A stretch of 64,000 nucleotides of DNA. Source: Sacculina carcini (lineage: Eukaryota; Arthropoda; Thecostraca; Sacculinidae). The notes below the pieces were generated by a model. It was not told where the DNA came from, searched no databases, and saw nothing but the letters and a program-made list of their open reading frames with translations. The stretch covers positions 7,220,545-7,284,544 of the forward strand of contig OU696578.1 in assembly GCA_916048095.2 (NCBI GenBank). Direction: 5' to 3'. A program made the translations under genes and the position numbers. Of the stretch, positions 1 through 11,166 are shown one piece after another; the first letter of the stretch is position 1; each line of letters starts with the position of its first letter.

Positions 1-458
1 AATTATTAATTATTCCGCACGACGGGCAGGTTTAAATATGAGGCGGGTTGAGGATAATATTTTGTGAAAATAATATAAAAATATAGAAATTTGGATTTTG
101 TGTGGGTTTACTCTTTTATTTTTCAATTCATATTCCTTTTCTCTTATGAATTGAATACAAATTTAATAGTATGAACTGTTCCGCACGACGGGCGGGCTTA
201 CATGCTAGAAATTTCATTGTTTGTTACGTGTTTGTGTTCTGAATTATTCCGCACGGCGGGCAGGTTCATATATGAGGCGGATTGAGGGATAATATTTTGT
301 CAAATTTAAAATAAAAATATTATCATTTAGAGTTTTTATTGGCGAACGTATATACAGGTTAAATTTTTTGCTATTTAATTTGTATTCAGTTTATTTTATG
401 GATTGAATATGAATTTTATCTTATGAATTGTTCAGCACAACGGGCGAGTTCAAATCTA
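1..458 (+). repeat. Helitron-like repeat fragment, edge of window
   Basis: AT-rich DNA with three to four spaced copies of a CCGCACGACGGGC-type block (near 16, 180, 248 and 434), each followed by a GAGGCGGGTTGAGG-like or related module. The same blocks build the array at 48.3-64 kb, there in the opposite orientation. The stretch ends at about 458 in a degenerate terminus (CGGGCGAGTT, then CAAATCTA), directly joined to the next unit. Its left end lies outside the window. Confidence 0.55.
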
Positions 459-912
459 TATATCTATATAAAAGAAATTATCTGTCTATCTGTGTGTGTA
501 TGCTTGAATATGAGGTGACATAATTGCGCGGACTCAATGGTATAGATTAGGGGCTTGAAACGTAAACGAAGCGATGGATCATTTTCATGAAATAAAAATG
601 TCCCGCGGGTAGCAACTATACACAATAGAACGATAAATTTCACCGTGTATAATGAATTATACACAAAATTAATGGATTTGACTTCAAGATCCAGAACGGA
701 TCGTGTTCGAGTTCTGAATTATTCGGCACGAGGGGCAGGCTTAGGGAAAATATTTTGCAAAAGTGAAGATAGATATAATTAAATTTTTACATTTCAATTG
801 ATTAGGATTTTTATGAGTTTACCTTTTTATCTTTTAATTTGCCATATTTTATTAATCAAATATGAATTTCATTTTAAGAATTGCTCCGCACAACGGGCGG
901 GTTTCAATGCTA

Positions 913-913
<1 letters not shown>
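459..913 (+). mobile_element. Short Helitron-like non-autonomous unit (type A)
   Basis: A unit of about 450 bp. The 5' end is TC-containing (TCTATATAAAAGAAATT, from 463) and is followed by a CTGTCTATCTGTGTGTG tract. The 3' end carries CCGCACAACGGGCGGG, a nine-base spacer and then CTAG at 910-913, followed by T. A TC start, a short GC-rich palindromic block about 10 nt before the end and a CTRR terminus are the established Helitron layout. The same unit recurs in reverse orientation at 48299, 51028, 57531 and 57983. No Rep/helicase is present, so it would be non-autonomous. The hairpin is weak (CCGC pairing with GCGG). Confidence 0.55.

Positions 914-980
<67 letters not shown>
914..980. repeat. 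(TA)n microsatellite
   Basis: A pure TA run of about 67 bp directly abutting the CTAG end of the preceding Helitron-like unit, as expected if the element inserted into a TA-rich target. Confidence 0.95.
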
Positions 981-983
<3 letters not shown>

Positions 984-2200
984 TAATAGGCCCTGCAATA
1001 TTCATGTTTTGTTAAAGTCAACAGCAACTTCCGTTTCTTTGTTCAGCTTGTAGTTAAGTTATCGATTTCACGAACAACATATATTTGTTCAGTGGACAAA
1101 TTGTCCACGATATTTATTTCTCGTGACGTCTTTTGGCTAACATTAGCCATCTTCAGGAGTTAAACTAGGCAGAAATTTAAAATACAATTCTAAAATACAA
1201 TACAAAACGTCAAAATTGCATTTCCGCAAGCCGATTCATTCGCGGAATATATTTAAATATTTGGAACAAAAATAGGCACCTTTTTACACATTTAATGTAA
1301 TTGTGATTTATATATTACACTGTTTCTATTCCTTATTTTATCCTCCGAATTTATTTGAATGCTCATTATCCTTTGTTCTCGAGATTGTCGATTATCTCGT
1401 CTCCAAATGGATTACATTTACCAGCGGAGTTCGTATATGTAGTTTACATACGCAAATGTAATTCGTCACACGCATAGCTAGCACATACACACTAGCTATT
1501 TTGGCATGCAAATACGTAGCGAATGGAAGAGAACCAGCAATCAAATTGTCTTAGGAATTCGCTCGTAACTGAAAGCTTTGCGCGAATTGTGAGGGAATCT
1601 TATTAAGACGACGATTGGACTGACAGACGGACAAGATGCTAAACTTTACAATAAATTGAATCTATTCAATTTACCGACGCTGGTTCAGCTTTCAGATTAG
1701 GCCACCACTTTGACCCTGGTACTGATGAAATTGTCGGCTTTTCATCAAAATCAATCTTCCGGGGCTGCCAATTCAATTGTCTGATAATCCCTCGTTGGTT
1801 TTATCTACAAACATTGAACGGCAAAGTGGATTTATGATCCCGTCACCCATAAATCGTGCTTTGTCTGAGAGATATCATCTCTTAATGGATTAATTACTGA
1901 GATATCATGGAAACTGGCTCATGAATGAGTAAATGAAAACTGCATCCAAGAGTTTCCCTTATCATGAATTCTTTCTCCAGAACTAGTGGTGTACACGAGC
2001 ACAAATCGCAATAGAGTGACCCAAAACGCACACCCGTACACTCTTAAATGATAGCACTGTTGGCTGTTTCCAGCCACACGGCTGATAAAAACACTACGTA
2101 TATATTCAAACAGACACACTAATTAAATACTGTCACTAAAATGCAACACAACGCCGCATTACCCGTCGCCTAGTGCCAGGCACACACACTGACTGACTGG
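981..2200. other. No recognisable gene
   Basis: No convincing exon. Short open frames here are scattered and have no family resemblance. Around 1075-1165 there is a small self-complementary stretch (GGCTAACATTAGCC) of the kind common in old dispersed repeats, but I cannot assign it. Confidence 0.5.
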
Positions 2201-2520
2201 CCTCACACGCGTACACACAGAATGCACTTGACTTATAGGTCACTGACCTCACAGTGTGACCAGTGACCTCACAAGGTGAACGAACAAACCTAACAGCAAC
2301 ATACCCATTACGACAACGCTAGGATACACCCAAACAAGCATACACAGTATAAACGCCAATGCTACAACCAACACACGCGCGTGCATACACCGTGTACAAA
2401 TGCGAGCCTACAGTCAAACACACACACACACACACTCACACAACAAGAAGTCAGAATATGCAGAGGCGGTCAAAGTACCACACACACGCCACAACACTAA
2501 GTATAAAAGCTCTTTAACAA
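2165..2520. repeat. CA-rich low-complexity stretch
   Basis: Interrupted (CA)n and CACACGC-type sequence, with a cleaner run near 2417-2442. The open frame across it is composed of repeat-derived TH residues and is not credible as a gene. Confidence 0.7.
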
Positions 2521-4215
2521 ATTGCCCAAACGATGTTTGTGCTGCCAAAATTGGGCTCTGCGCTGTCCACGTCTTGGCTTATACGCTGTATCATCTCTAA
2601 TAATAACGGTCGTCATTTGTCATGGCTGTTTCTGTTCTAATGATATTGTTTCTGTCTCTTTGTCTCTTGATGATCAATGTACGTTCACGTTCTTCCCGTC
2701 TCATGTTGTTTAATTCTATGAACAATAATAAGAATAGTAATGATAATAATAGCAGTCACCATTATAGCGGCTCCATTATTCAGCTCTGATTTCAACAGGA
2801 TTATCCATATTGTTCATTGTCATAGTCTAGATTTGGTTTCGGTCTTTCAAAACCAATTGGAAGCAGTCAGTCAATTGTGCGTCTGCCATTCTAAACAGTT
2901 ACAGAAATAATTTTGTTTTACTGCATTTCTTCCACTCGACAGTCTCTTCTGTTCAAAAGTCTGGTCTTCTCATTCAAACGTTGCCTCATCATGATTGATC
3001 ATATGACCAATGTTGCTCCCTTTATTGTGATGTTCGTCTTGTCAGTTTTCTTCATATATTTTTCTGTGCATGTGAAGTTATTATAATGCGTGTATGATGA
3101 AACGTTTGAGATCTAGATCAAAGAGGCTCACTTGTCCTGAACATTCAACACTGAACATTCTGTACAGATTTACTCAAACACATACATAGCATGCATGTAT
3201 ACCTTGAGTTTTGTAATGAGTATTATAACCCAGAGTTTACTGTTATCATGCATTTTACCCAACATCAGGAGTGTCCTTGTTTCAGCTTCTTCCAGCACTC
3301 CTGCTTTTTCGTCCGTCCAGGGTGATATATGTCTTTTCCAGCGCCGGCGCTCCAGGTTTGTTGTCGTCCTGCACCCCAGCTAAGCCAATGCCACCTAGAT
3401 ACAAGGCCGTTTCACGATTTTGTGACGTCACAGCGTTCGGCCAACGTCGGCGCAGTGTGTATGTGTTGCGGTGCACTGTTAGTTGATATTATGCGTACGC
3501 CGGTGCATTATTTTCACAAATACTCCCAGTTTTAAATGAAACCTTGCATTTAGAAGCTGTATAATGCTTAACAATTCTTTTTACAACCTAATACAAACAA
3601 AATTTAGGAGGTTTACGATCATGTATAGTACCAAGCGTGCGAATTAACAACAAGAAAACGGTCAAATATAGAAGCCAATATGACATGTTTCATTAATTAC
3701 TTGCCACAGTGAATTCAGACACGGGTACGCTATTTAATTCATCATTCACAACATGCTGCAGCCCATCAACATGTCGACAAAAACGTGTTTACACACTTCA
3801 CGAAAACAACATTGCGAAATACAAAGCCAATAACTGAGCATAAATTCCAGCATTGACAAACAACAATGAATGTGATGGTTAATTATGCTGGAATATCACA
3901 TAGAACAGCGGTCCGAAACATGCGCTAATTATCCGCTGATAGATATTGTAAGTGTGTTTGTAAGTGTTGATTTGTCAATTGTAAGTGTCGCTAAGTGGGG
4001 AACTAATGTCGGATAGAAGGACAAATGCGTGTTTTTATCAATCCGAAATCTTTCATTTTCGCTTATATCGACTTCCTGACATTAAATTTGTTCGAACCAC
4101 TGGATTCATAAGATTTCTCAGCGGTGCCAAGAAATCAATGAATTGACACGCTTTCACATGAGAATATTGAATAATCGATCTTAAAGCAAATCCATGGGCA
4201 ATATTTACTCTATAT
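2521..4215. other. No recognisable gene; contains one arm of an inverted repeat
   Basis: Unassigned sequence. At about 3379-3410 lies a 30-base block (CTAAGCCAATGCCACC, then TAGATACAAGGCC) that recurs as its reverse complement at about 6420-6450. A palindromic TGACGTCA occurs at about 3422. No exon supported. Confidence 0.5.
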
Positions 4216-4401
4216 CAACGATAATGGCACACGCAGATATACACCATACCACACATTAACACCATATCACTCATCAACGATAATGACACACGCAGATATA
4301 CACCATACCACACATTAACACCATATCACACATTAACACCATATCACACATTAACACCATATCACAAATTACCACCATATCACAAATAAACACCATATCA
4401 G
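4216..4401. repeat. Minisatellite, about 18-bp unit
   Basis: Degenerate tandem copies of a CATATCACACATTAACAC-like unit. The array is followed by the LINE end at 4402, and the motif ATCACACATTAAC resumes at about 5100 right after that element. The LINE therefore appears to have inserted into the minisatellite. Confidence 0.8.
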
Positions 4402-5104
4402 AAATCAGAAATCAGAAATGTATTGCCACTTTATACAACAAAGTATTGGCATGGATGAAAATATACATACAAATCACACAATGTACACACAAATGAAAAT
4501 GCATCATAAATAAACTTGGGCTCACAGCGGAATAAGACAAACAAGAGTCACACAAAAACACGTATACTACAGAAAAACGAATAATATCGGTGTGGGCTCA
4601 AGAATCTATGTACACATCCAAAAGATATTCATATGATTTGCTGCTGAAAGATTTATAGGAGCTGGAAGTTGTAATTGAACGCGGAAGTTTATTGAACAGA
4701 CGGGTAGCAATGTATTGGAAGGATTTGGAAGACCATGATGATTCGGAAACTGCTCGGGGTTCTAGAAGGGCACTAGATGATCGAGTGTTAGTGTTGTGTG
4801 AGACTGGCACTACCAGCTCCTTCAGATAGGGTGGAGGGTAGGGGGAGTTGATCAATTTTAAAGTGAGACAACATATTTTGTGTTGGGTCATATATTTAAA
4901 AGGAAGCCATCTCAATGTTTTTAGGTATCGAGAGGTGGGATGACGGATAGGAAGTCTGAAAACAAAACGGCACGATTGGCTGAGAATAGATTGGAAGGAA
5001 GAAGTGTCTTTTTTTGGTAGAGAATAAAACAAAGAGGAGCAATAATTGAGATGGGGGAAAATAAAAACATTAATTAGAGCAATGGAGGAACGAGGAAATA
5101 TCAC
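4402..5104 (-). mobile_element. 5'-truncated CR1/L2-like non-LTR retrotransposon (3' end)
   Basis: On the - strand a 168-residue open frame (5104 to 4598) carries the region C-terminal to the reverse transcriptase of CR1/L2/Rex-type LINEs: HLNYCSSLFYSLP, then LRWLPFKYMTQHKICCLTLK, PPYLKELV, RSSSALLEPRA, and ARLFNKLPRSI near the end. These match the family pattern (S-x-LDYCNSLL, LHWLPV-x4-Y-KI, PPYL-x-LL, LWNSLP). The 3' untranslated region ends in a short TTTCTGA-type tandem tail (4402-4420 on the + strand). The catalytic domains are absent, so this is a dead 5'-truncated copy. A second copy of the family lies at 9878-10345. Confidence 0.8.
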
Positions 5105-5344
5105 ACATTAACGCACAATTTGCACGCATCAACATTTACATATATATTATTGTATATTGACATGTCTTGTTTGATAGCTGTCATCCATTTCTTTCGGAGC
5201 ACCTCCTCTTTCGGTGAACAGAAAACGCTCACTTTGGAGCCACTATTGTAGTTGTCTTTGCACCCGGACACATCACTTATCTGGCATATTTCCTGAATAA
5301 CATAATAACAAAATATTGATACACTATACTTGGGGTACCTTTTG
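5105..5344. other. Unassigned spacer
   Basis: No gene or repeat recognised beyond the LINE flank. Confidence 0.4.
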
Positions 5345-5575
5345 AACCTTTGAACTTTGAACCTTTACCTTTTGAACTTTTGAACCTTATCAACCTTTTG
5401 ATGGTTCCATACCACCAATGTATTGTCCAATATGGTTCAATACCCGCGACTTACTTGACTGTTCAAATAATTATCACCAATCCTATCATAATTTGCCAGT
5501 TTGTCTTCCAGATCCACGAATATTGCAATCGCTTGAATAGATACGGATTACTAGGAAATAGCCAATGATAAATTT
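5345..5575 (+). repeat. Dispersed repeat, copy 1
   Basis: Begins with a short AACCTTTGAAC-type tandem run, then about 180 bp (5400-5575) matching the reverse complement of about 36120-36330. Shared strings include TTACTTGACTGTTCAAATAA, TTATCACCAATCCTAT and GTCTTCCAG, with about 80-85% identity by eye. The family is unknown; no transposase or RT sequence is visible. Confidence 0.6.
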
Positions 5576-6418
5576 GTTATTTTATTATTATTTGAGTTAT
5601 TTTATTCACTTTGTTACCTTTAATATTATTATAGCTATTGCTAATTTATAGCGGTATCCAGATATTTAATCCCATACCTCCGACCTTTGATTCCCATTCC
5701 ACCAAGGGGTATGGATTCTCCCGGCTAATAACCACTGGACTAAACAATCACAACGCAATACCAGCTTTTTCAAACAATGGGAGTAAGAATCGTAAGATGT
5801 AATAGATAATGTCATTATTAAGATATAAAATGCAGCGCATAAAATGATCAAATATTTCAAAAAGATTGAAACAAATCTTAACTAATTCAACAAAATCAGG
5901 TTCAACGGAAGAGATAAATGAGTGAGCATTTATTGACTTACCCTTCACTCCGAAAGGTGAAATTCTCCGGAATACACCAATCTAATAATACTTCAAGTAA
6001 ACTTGCGGGAAACACTAAAACACTGCTTAAAGTATGATAGAAGCAACAGCGAATGCAAACGCTCAATGCCACTACAATTGTGAACGCAATACTAACATAA
6101 ACACGTCGAACCAACTACGCTGCACTGAAAATATAATGCGCACAACGCCACAAATAATTATCACAGCGAACACACGTACTATCGCAAGACGCGCAACGCC
6201 ACAAATACACACAACACCACAAACACGCGCTGACAACGAAGTGACAACGCTACACTGACAACGAACTGATCACGTGATCAGCGATGCAGCGTCAGCGTTT
6301 CAATGGTTTGTAGCTGAGTCATTAGCATCGGTTTATAGATGAGTCATAGCAAGATGTGATACCCAGGTAGCGTTAGGACGGACGAGCTGACGTAACATCC
6401 CCCATGGGGAGGGGATGG
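5576..6418. other. No recognisable gene; low-complexity CACAACGCCACAAAT-like repeats
   Basis: AT-rich to 6000. From 6120 to 6250 there are loosely repeated ACAACGCCACAAAT/ACACGC strings. The small open frame there is repeat-derived. No gene supported. Confidence 0.5.
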
Positions 6419-6454
6419 AAGGGCCTTGTATCTAGGTGGCGTTGGCTAAGCCCA
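6419..6454. repeat. Right arm of a dispersed inverted repeat
   Basis: GGCCTTGTATCTAGGTGGC plus GTTGGCTAAG is the reverse complement of about 3379-3410, with one or two mismatches. The arms face each other about 3 kb apart. This could be a terminal inverted repeat pair or simply two oppositely oriented copies of a short repeat. Confidence 0.6.
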
Positions 6455-7079
6455 CGCACCGGCTGCGTGTGCAAAACACACGCATATGCACACGCAATTA
6501 CAGACGGAATGCATTCGTCAGATGAGCTGCTTCATTAATGCCGGTGCCGACAATCACGACCGACATGCCAGCTCGTATATCACTGGCTCTCCAGTCATAA
6601 ATCATCCCTACACGGCGCGGTCTACTGGTCTCTAGCACAACAAGAACATCTTCCGACAATACGATGCACGGCGTGCATACAAATTAAAACGCGAATTATT
6701 ACGAGAATATTTATCATGTCATGGACATTATATCTTATTTACCTTTACATAGGCATGTAATGATTTATATATTTGTCTCATATTTGTCTATCTGTCATTT
6801 CTCTATTGTCTGGCTTCCTTATCTCATCATCTTATTTTATCCCACTTGCTTCATTGATATTCCTTGATTATTATTATTATTATTAATTACAGGCAAATAC
6901 AGTAGCACGGGAAGAGTGCAAGCACTATTACCACGCTAAGGTGGCCCCATTTACCGGAAGCGCCCAAAAGATTCAGAGAGAAAGAGAGTTCTAAAAGAAA
7001 ATAATTAATATGTAACAATAAATAATAAACCATCATCCGATAACACTCCATAATGTCAGTCCGCCCACGTTCCTCAATA
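6455..7079. other. No recognisable gene
   Basis: Unassigned. Contains a short (ATT)n run near 6868-6886. Confidence 0.5.
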
Positions 7080-7565
7080 AATATGAACAATCAATAAATA
7101 TGTGATTCAATAAATGACAACCATAAATAAATATGAATAAATATTAATAGGTAAGTAATAAATAACAATCAAGAACAATAAATATGATTCAATAAGAAAC
7201 AACCAACAATAAATGAAAATAACATTCAATAAGTAACAACAACACAAATATATATGATTCAATAAACAACAACAACACAAATAAATATGATTGAATAAAC
7301 AGCAACAACACCAATAAATATGATTCAATAAACAATAACAGCCAACACTGAGTAAAATTATGACTAAATAAATAACAAAAACCAATAATAAATAGTAATA
7401 AATAGAGAGTAAAATAATAATAAATATGTAAAATAGACATTAAAATGAGAATAAATATAAAAAATAGAAAATAAATGAAAATATATATGAATATATAACA
7501 ATACATATGAATAAATATCAATACATTTGATTAAATAACAATAAATATGAATAAATATACAATTA
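7080..7565. repeat. AT-rich minisatellite
   Basis: Degenerate tandem repeat built on AATAAATATGATTCAATAAA and ACAACAACAC-type subunits, with a period of about 40-45 bp in its central part and simpler AATAAATATG units towards 7565. The leucine/tyrosine-rich open frames on the opposite strand are products of this repeat. Confidence 0.75.
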
Positions 7566-7579
7566 ATAAGACTCAACAG

Positions 7580-7816
7580 TCAATTCCGCTCTTTCAGTAG
7601 CATTTCATTGAATTTGGTCTTGAATTTGCTCAAATTGTTCTGCGAGAAAGCCTCCTCCTTCAACGTGTTCCAAGTAGTCACAGTGGCCGGAAGAAGCAAC
7701 GTTGGAATTGCTTTGAATATATAAAATATTGTTGTTTTTTTAATACTTGTGCAAATGCATTGAATGCTGCTCAAGGTATACGTTGTCCCAGGATCTGTTG
7801 CATACGGAAAATGCAA
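7580..7816 (-). pseudogene. Possible LINE-like reverse transcriptase C-terminal remnant
   Basis: The - strand frame contains LLLPATVTTWNTLKEEAF followed by SKFKTKFNEML. This resembles the end of many LINE ORF2 proteins, where a (F/L)(F/L)P-x-T-x3-WN-x-L block precedes a short FK-x3-L tail. The upstream part has no match I recognise. Weak call: the similarity is a few residues, and the stretch lies beside the minisatellite. Confidence 0.3.
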
Positions 7817-7829
7817 GCTGTCTGATGTT

Positions 7830-8624
7830 GATTTGCCCCAACAAAAACACAGGGAAGTAGTTGCTCGAAGGGAAGAAGCAGATGATCCGCTTTTAGTCGC
7901 CTCTTACAACACGCAGCGGGTGCGGCGGCAGTATTCTGATCCCCTTACCGCAGGGACACACACCACATTATGATCCAGTTCACACACACTTCAGTCCACC
8001 ACGTTCATTGCTGTCGCCAGCCTGTTGCTGCCAGACGAATGCGTCCGAATCGGTGTGGCGTTGCGACTGGGTGCCCCAGTGCGGGAGCCGCACAGATGTC
8101 GCTGCGGTGTCACACCCGACAAGTGGGACCGCAATTGCCTCTCCTGCTGTCGCAATGCCGACCGCCTGCCACGCCACACAGGTCTAAACAACATCATTCA
8201 CCGCAGTTTGGCGTCGGCAGGAATCGCAGCTGTGCTGGAGTCACGAGGCCTGGACCGCGGCGACGGCCGCCGACCGGACGGAATCATCGTGCTCCCATTG
8301 CGGCAGGGAAAGTCTCTGATTTGGGACGTGACCCGCGTCAACACGTTCTGCTGCACACATCTACTGGACGGCGCGGTCGCTCCCGGGGCAACAGCGTAGG
8401 CGGCAGAAGAGCGATGACGATAGGCAGAACTGAGCCAGCGGTACGACTTCGTGTCACTGGCCATCGAGACCACCGGCGTGGTGGGGGCGTCCCTGGACGA
8501 CTTCATCAAACTCTTGGGCGGAAGAATCAGTGAGCGTTCAGGGGAGCCGCGGGAGACGGCCTGGCTTCGGCAGCGAATAAGCCTGGCCGTCATGCGTGGC
8601 AACGCAGCCTCTATTGCATTTTAG
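7830..8624 (+). pseudogene. Broken LINE-type tail with restriction-like nuclease features
   Basis: One frame from about 7980 to 8399 reads ECVRIGVALRLGAPV, then a Cys/His cluster (CRCG, LSCC, RLPRHTGLNNIIHRSL), then RRPDG, nine residues, and SLIWDVTRVNTF. After a frameshift near 8400 a second frame continues to a TAG at 8622-8624 with AIETTGVVGASLDDFI and AWLRQRISLAVMRGNAAS. This succession (H/C cluster, RPDG, WDVT, VETTG, QRLS-x-A-x-QRGNA) is the tail found downstream of reverse transcriptases in a LINE-like family I recall from several invertebrates. RPD followed by (V/I)WDVT resembles a PD-(D/E)XK restriction-like endonuclease core; that reading is inference. The frameshift and the in-frame stop at 7971 mark it as dead. 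Confidence 0.6.
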
Positions 8625-9278
8625 TGTTTTGAATATGTGTACACGTTTGTGAATATATTTGTGTATTGCAAAAAAAGTTAATACACTAATACAATGCTTA
8701 AACACATTTCAATCCAACAAAACTTGCACACACGCATACCCACAGTTCCATTGAACACGCATACACGATCAGTGTAGTCGAGTCACATTCGATGGCACAG
8801 GGGCGTACTCAGCGAAGCTCAGGGGAGCTAACTCCCAGCACAAGCCACTAATATCGCATAACGCTGCAATGGACAATCAGAATGTATACTTCAGTTATGT
8901 GTGAACCAGCGGCTTGGCTGATATCTGGAGGGCTCATCATACACTCAGGCTACGGACTTATAGTACTCGAGACTTCGACGCTCTAGACTCGAGACGATTT
9001 CTGTGACGCAGGGCCAGGGACTAGGCACACTTGGGAACCGGGCTGGGGACAAGATATTTTTAGCACTCATGCCTAGGCACTCATGGTGAAAAAGACTGCG
9101 AACTCATGGAACCAGGGACTAGGGGCCTCGGGAATCAGAACCAGGGATTCGGGATAGGGAAATAGGCGCTTCTCGGAATCGGGACTAGGGACTAGTGATT
9201 AATGTGACTAGGGACTCTATTAGCTATTCACTCATACTAAAGAAGTTAATATATACATGTGTGTATGTGTGTGTACAG
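8625..9278. other. No gene; degenerate GGGACTAG-type repeats
   Basis: From about 9000 to 9225 the motif GGGACTAG, or variants, recurs irregularly. Otherwise nothing recognisable. The last bases (TGTGTATGTGTGTGTACAG) form the splice acceptor of the next exon. Confidence 0.5.
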
Positions 9279-9492
9279 AAGCGAAGCGGATGCACTCGGT
9301 CTCAATACGCCATGTCGTATCCATGGTAACCCTAACTCGCTGGACGACACCGGCAATACTGCAGGTCATGCAACAGTAAACTGCCGCCGCCCGCGTACCT
9401 GCGAGTTTGGCTACTGCCCGGAGGTGCATAAGGCGTTCGAGGGTGTGCAGTTCATTGCCGAAAGCACTCGTCGCGAGCAGGACACCACGAGG
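9279..9492 (+). CDS. Nicotinic acetylcholine receptor subunit, penultimate exon (M3-M4 loop with MA helix)
   Basis: Encodes about 71 residues of a Cys-loop nicotinic acetylcholine receptor subunit, a ligand-gated cation channel of the plasma membrane. The diagnostic part is CPEVHKAFEGVQFIAESTRR, the amphipathic MA helix that in this family immediately precedes M4. The N-terminal part of the exon (CRIHGNPNSLDDTGN) belongs to the variable cytoplasmic M3-M4 loop. The acceptor is TGTGTGTACAG (AG at 9277-9278) and the donor AGG/GTAAGA at 9493. The exon begins with one base of a split codon and ends in phase 0, so it joins in frame to the exon at 24238, giving DTTR then [11 protein letters not shown]. 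Upstream exons (ligand-binding domain, M1-M3) are not in the window. Subunit identity cannot be decided. Confidence 0.88.
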
Positions 9493-9877
9493 GTAAGACA
9501 ATTTCTTGCTAATGTAATTATGCAATATTTGATGTGAGGTAGATTAATGCTCCCCAAGGCGAATTCCATACACTCAAACAGCTCATGAGAAGATTGCAGA
9601 CGATCTATCTAATTAATCATTATATACGGCTCCACCATGATCTTACCCTCGCCATTCAGTGCAGGTCTGTGATGTATATGTGTGTGAGCGTAGTAAAACG
9701 GAGTAAAAATGCAATTGGAAGTATATTTTATTATTGTTCAGCTAGCATGGCGTCATTCATTATGTTGTTTTCATCATTTTAAAGGAGTACACTTAATCTG
9801 GATAATCTTGATCTTAATCTTGCGCAGGATGAAAACTGATTGAAACGAAGGTAGCTGGTCAAAACAAATGAAAAAAA

Positions 9878-10345
9878 TTGCAGAAATTCAGAAATTCATA
9901 AATGTATTGCCACTTTCATACAACAAAGTATTGGCATGGATGAAATTACACATACAAATCACACAATGTACACACAAATTAAAATGCATCATGAAAAATT
10001 TAGGCTCACAGCGGAATAAGACACACAAGAGTCACGCAAAAACACGTATGCTACAGAAAAACGATTAATATCGGTGTGGGCTCAAGAATCTATGTACACA
10101 TACAAAAGATATATAATTTGCTGCTGAAAGATTTGTAGGAGCTAGATGAAATTGAACGGGGAAGTTCATTGTACAGACGGGGGTAATGTATTGGAAGGAC
10201 TTGGAAGACCATGATGATTCGGAAACTGCTCGGGGTTCTTGAAGGGCATTAGATGATCGAGTGTTAATGTTATGTGAGACTGGCACTACTGAGCTCCTTC
10301 AGATAGGCTGGAGGGTAGGGGGAGTTGATCAATTTGAAAGTAATA
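9878..10345 (-). mobile_element. CR1/L2-like LINE end, second copy, decayed
   Basis: Reading on the - strand, this copy matches 4402-4880. It shares the 3' end (ATGTATTGCCACTTT and ACAACAAAGTATTGGCATGG on the + strand) and the coding motif SHNINTRSSNALQEPRAVSE. The frame is interrupted after SSKSFQYI, compared with the open copy at 4598-5104. A short AGAAATTCAGAAATTCA tandem tail sits at 9884-9900. Confidence 0.75.
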
Positions 10346-10869
10346 CAAAATATTTATTATGTCTAACTAGGCTGCTATTGCTGCAATCTTTTGATATGTA
10401 TGGAACACTCAAATGGAACGGGAATGGAATTTAAATGGAATTTAATTTTATTGCACGCAAAGTTGAAGAATCGCACGAACATTAAGAACAACTACTACCA
10501 ATGCAACTGTATCTCGATTATCTTGTTAATTCATCACTCAATTCAATTCAATTCACTGTATTTAGCAGTGGTTGCTGCGATAACTTTTTTTCTAACTTGC
10601 GATAACGATATAACAATATGTTTTTTCCCAACCTGCGATAAACGATAGAAAAGTATAAACCCAACCTGCGGTAAGCGATAAACGATAAAACGATAGCGAT
10701 AAATAATGTTAACTTACGATAACAAAAGCGATAAATGATAAGCATCTCTATTTAGTTGGAATATTTTTAGAAAGGAACATGCAATCTATTTTTCCACAGT
10801 GAACATTATTTAAACTAGACAAAAATTGTCACTGGAACCAGTCTATGGTCAGTCTAGTTCTTTTCCACA

Positions 10870-11166
10870 CAGTGGCGGCGCCAAGGGGAGGCTTGGAGGG
10901 CTCCAGCCTCACAAAAATATGTGAAGTTCCCCCCCTAAGCCCCCCAAAAATCATAATCATGGACATTCAATTTTCTTACCACTGTAAATGAAATCCTGTC
11001 ATTTTGGTTCAAGTTCGAGGGCTCAATCAGTGTGCCCCAGTCCCTTATTTTTATATTATGTAGTCAGCGTTAGAGTGTAGCTCTTCATGCTTCGCCAAGC
11101 CCCCACAACTTTTTCCTTAGCCCCCTCAGCCCCCCCCCCATCGGAAAGATTCTGGCGCCGCTACTG
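10870..11166. mobile_element. hAT MITE (family M1) nested in the hAT transposon
   Basis: Termini are CAGTGGCGGCGCCAAGG at 10870 and its inverted counterpart TCTGGCGCCGCTACTG ending at 11166. The flanks TTTCCACA (10862-10869) and CTTCCACA (11167-11174) match at 7 of 8 bases, an 8-bp target duplication. The interior is rich in polyC/polyG (AGCCCCC tracts). It interrupts the 3' end of the host transposase gene. Relatives lie at 22719-23042 and 27517-27706. Confidence 0.88.

Noticed and set aside
7107-7576. Leucine/tyrosine-rich - strand frames resembling transmembrane proteins
   Set aside because: They are produced by the AATAAATATG minisatellite read on the complement.
7970-8533. 187-residue Arg/Pro-rich open frame
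   Set aside because: It overlaps the recognisable LINE tail in a different register and has the Arg/Pro/His composition typical of out-of-frame GC-rich sequence.
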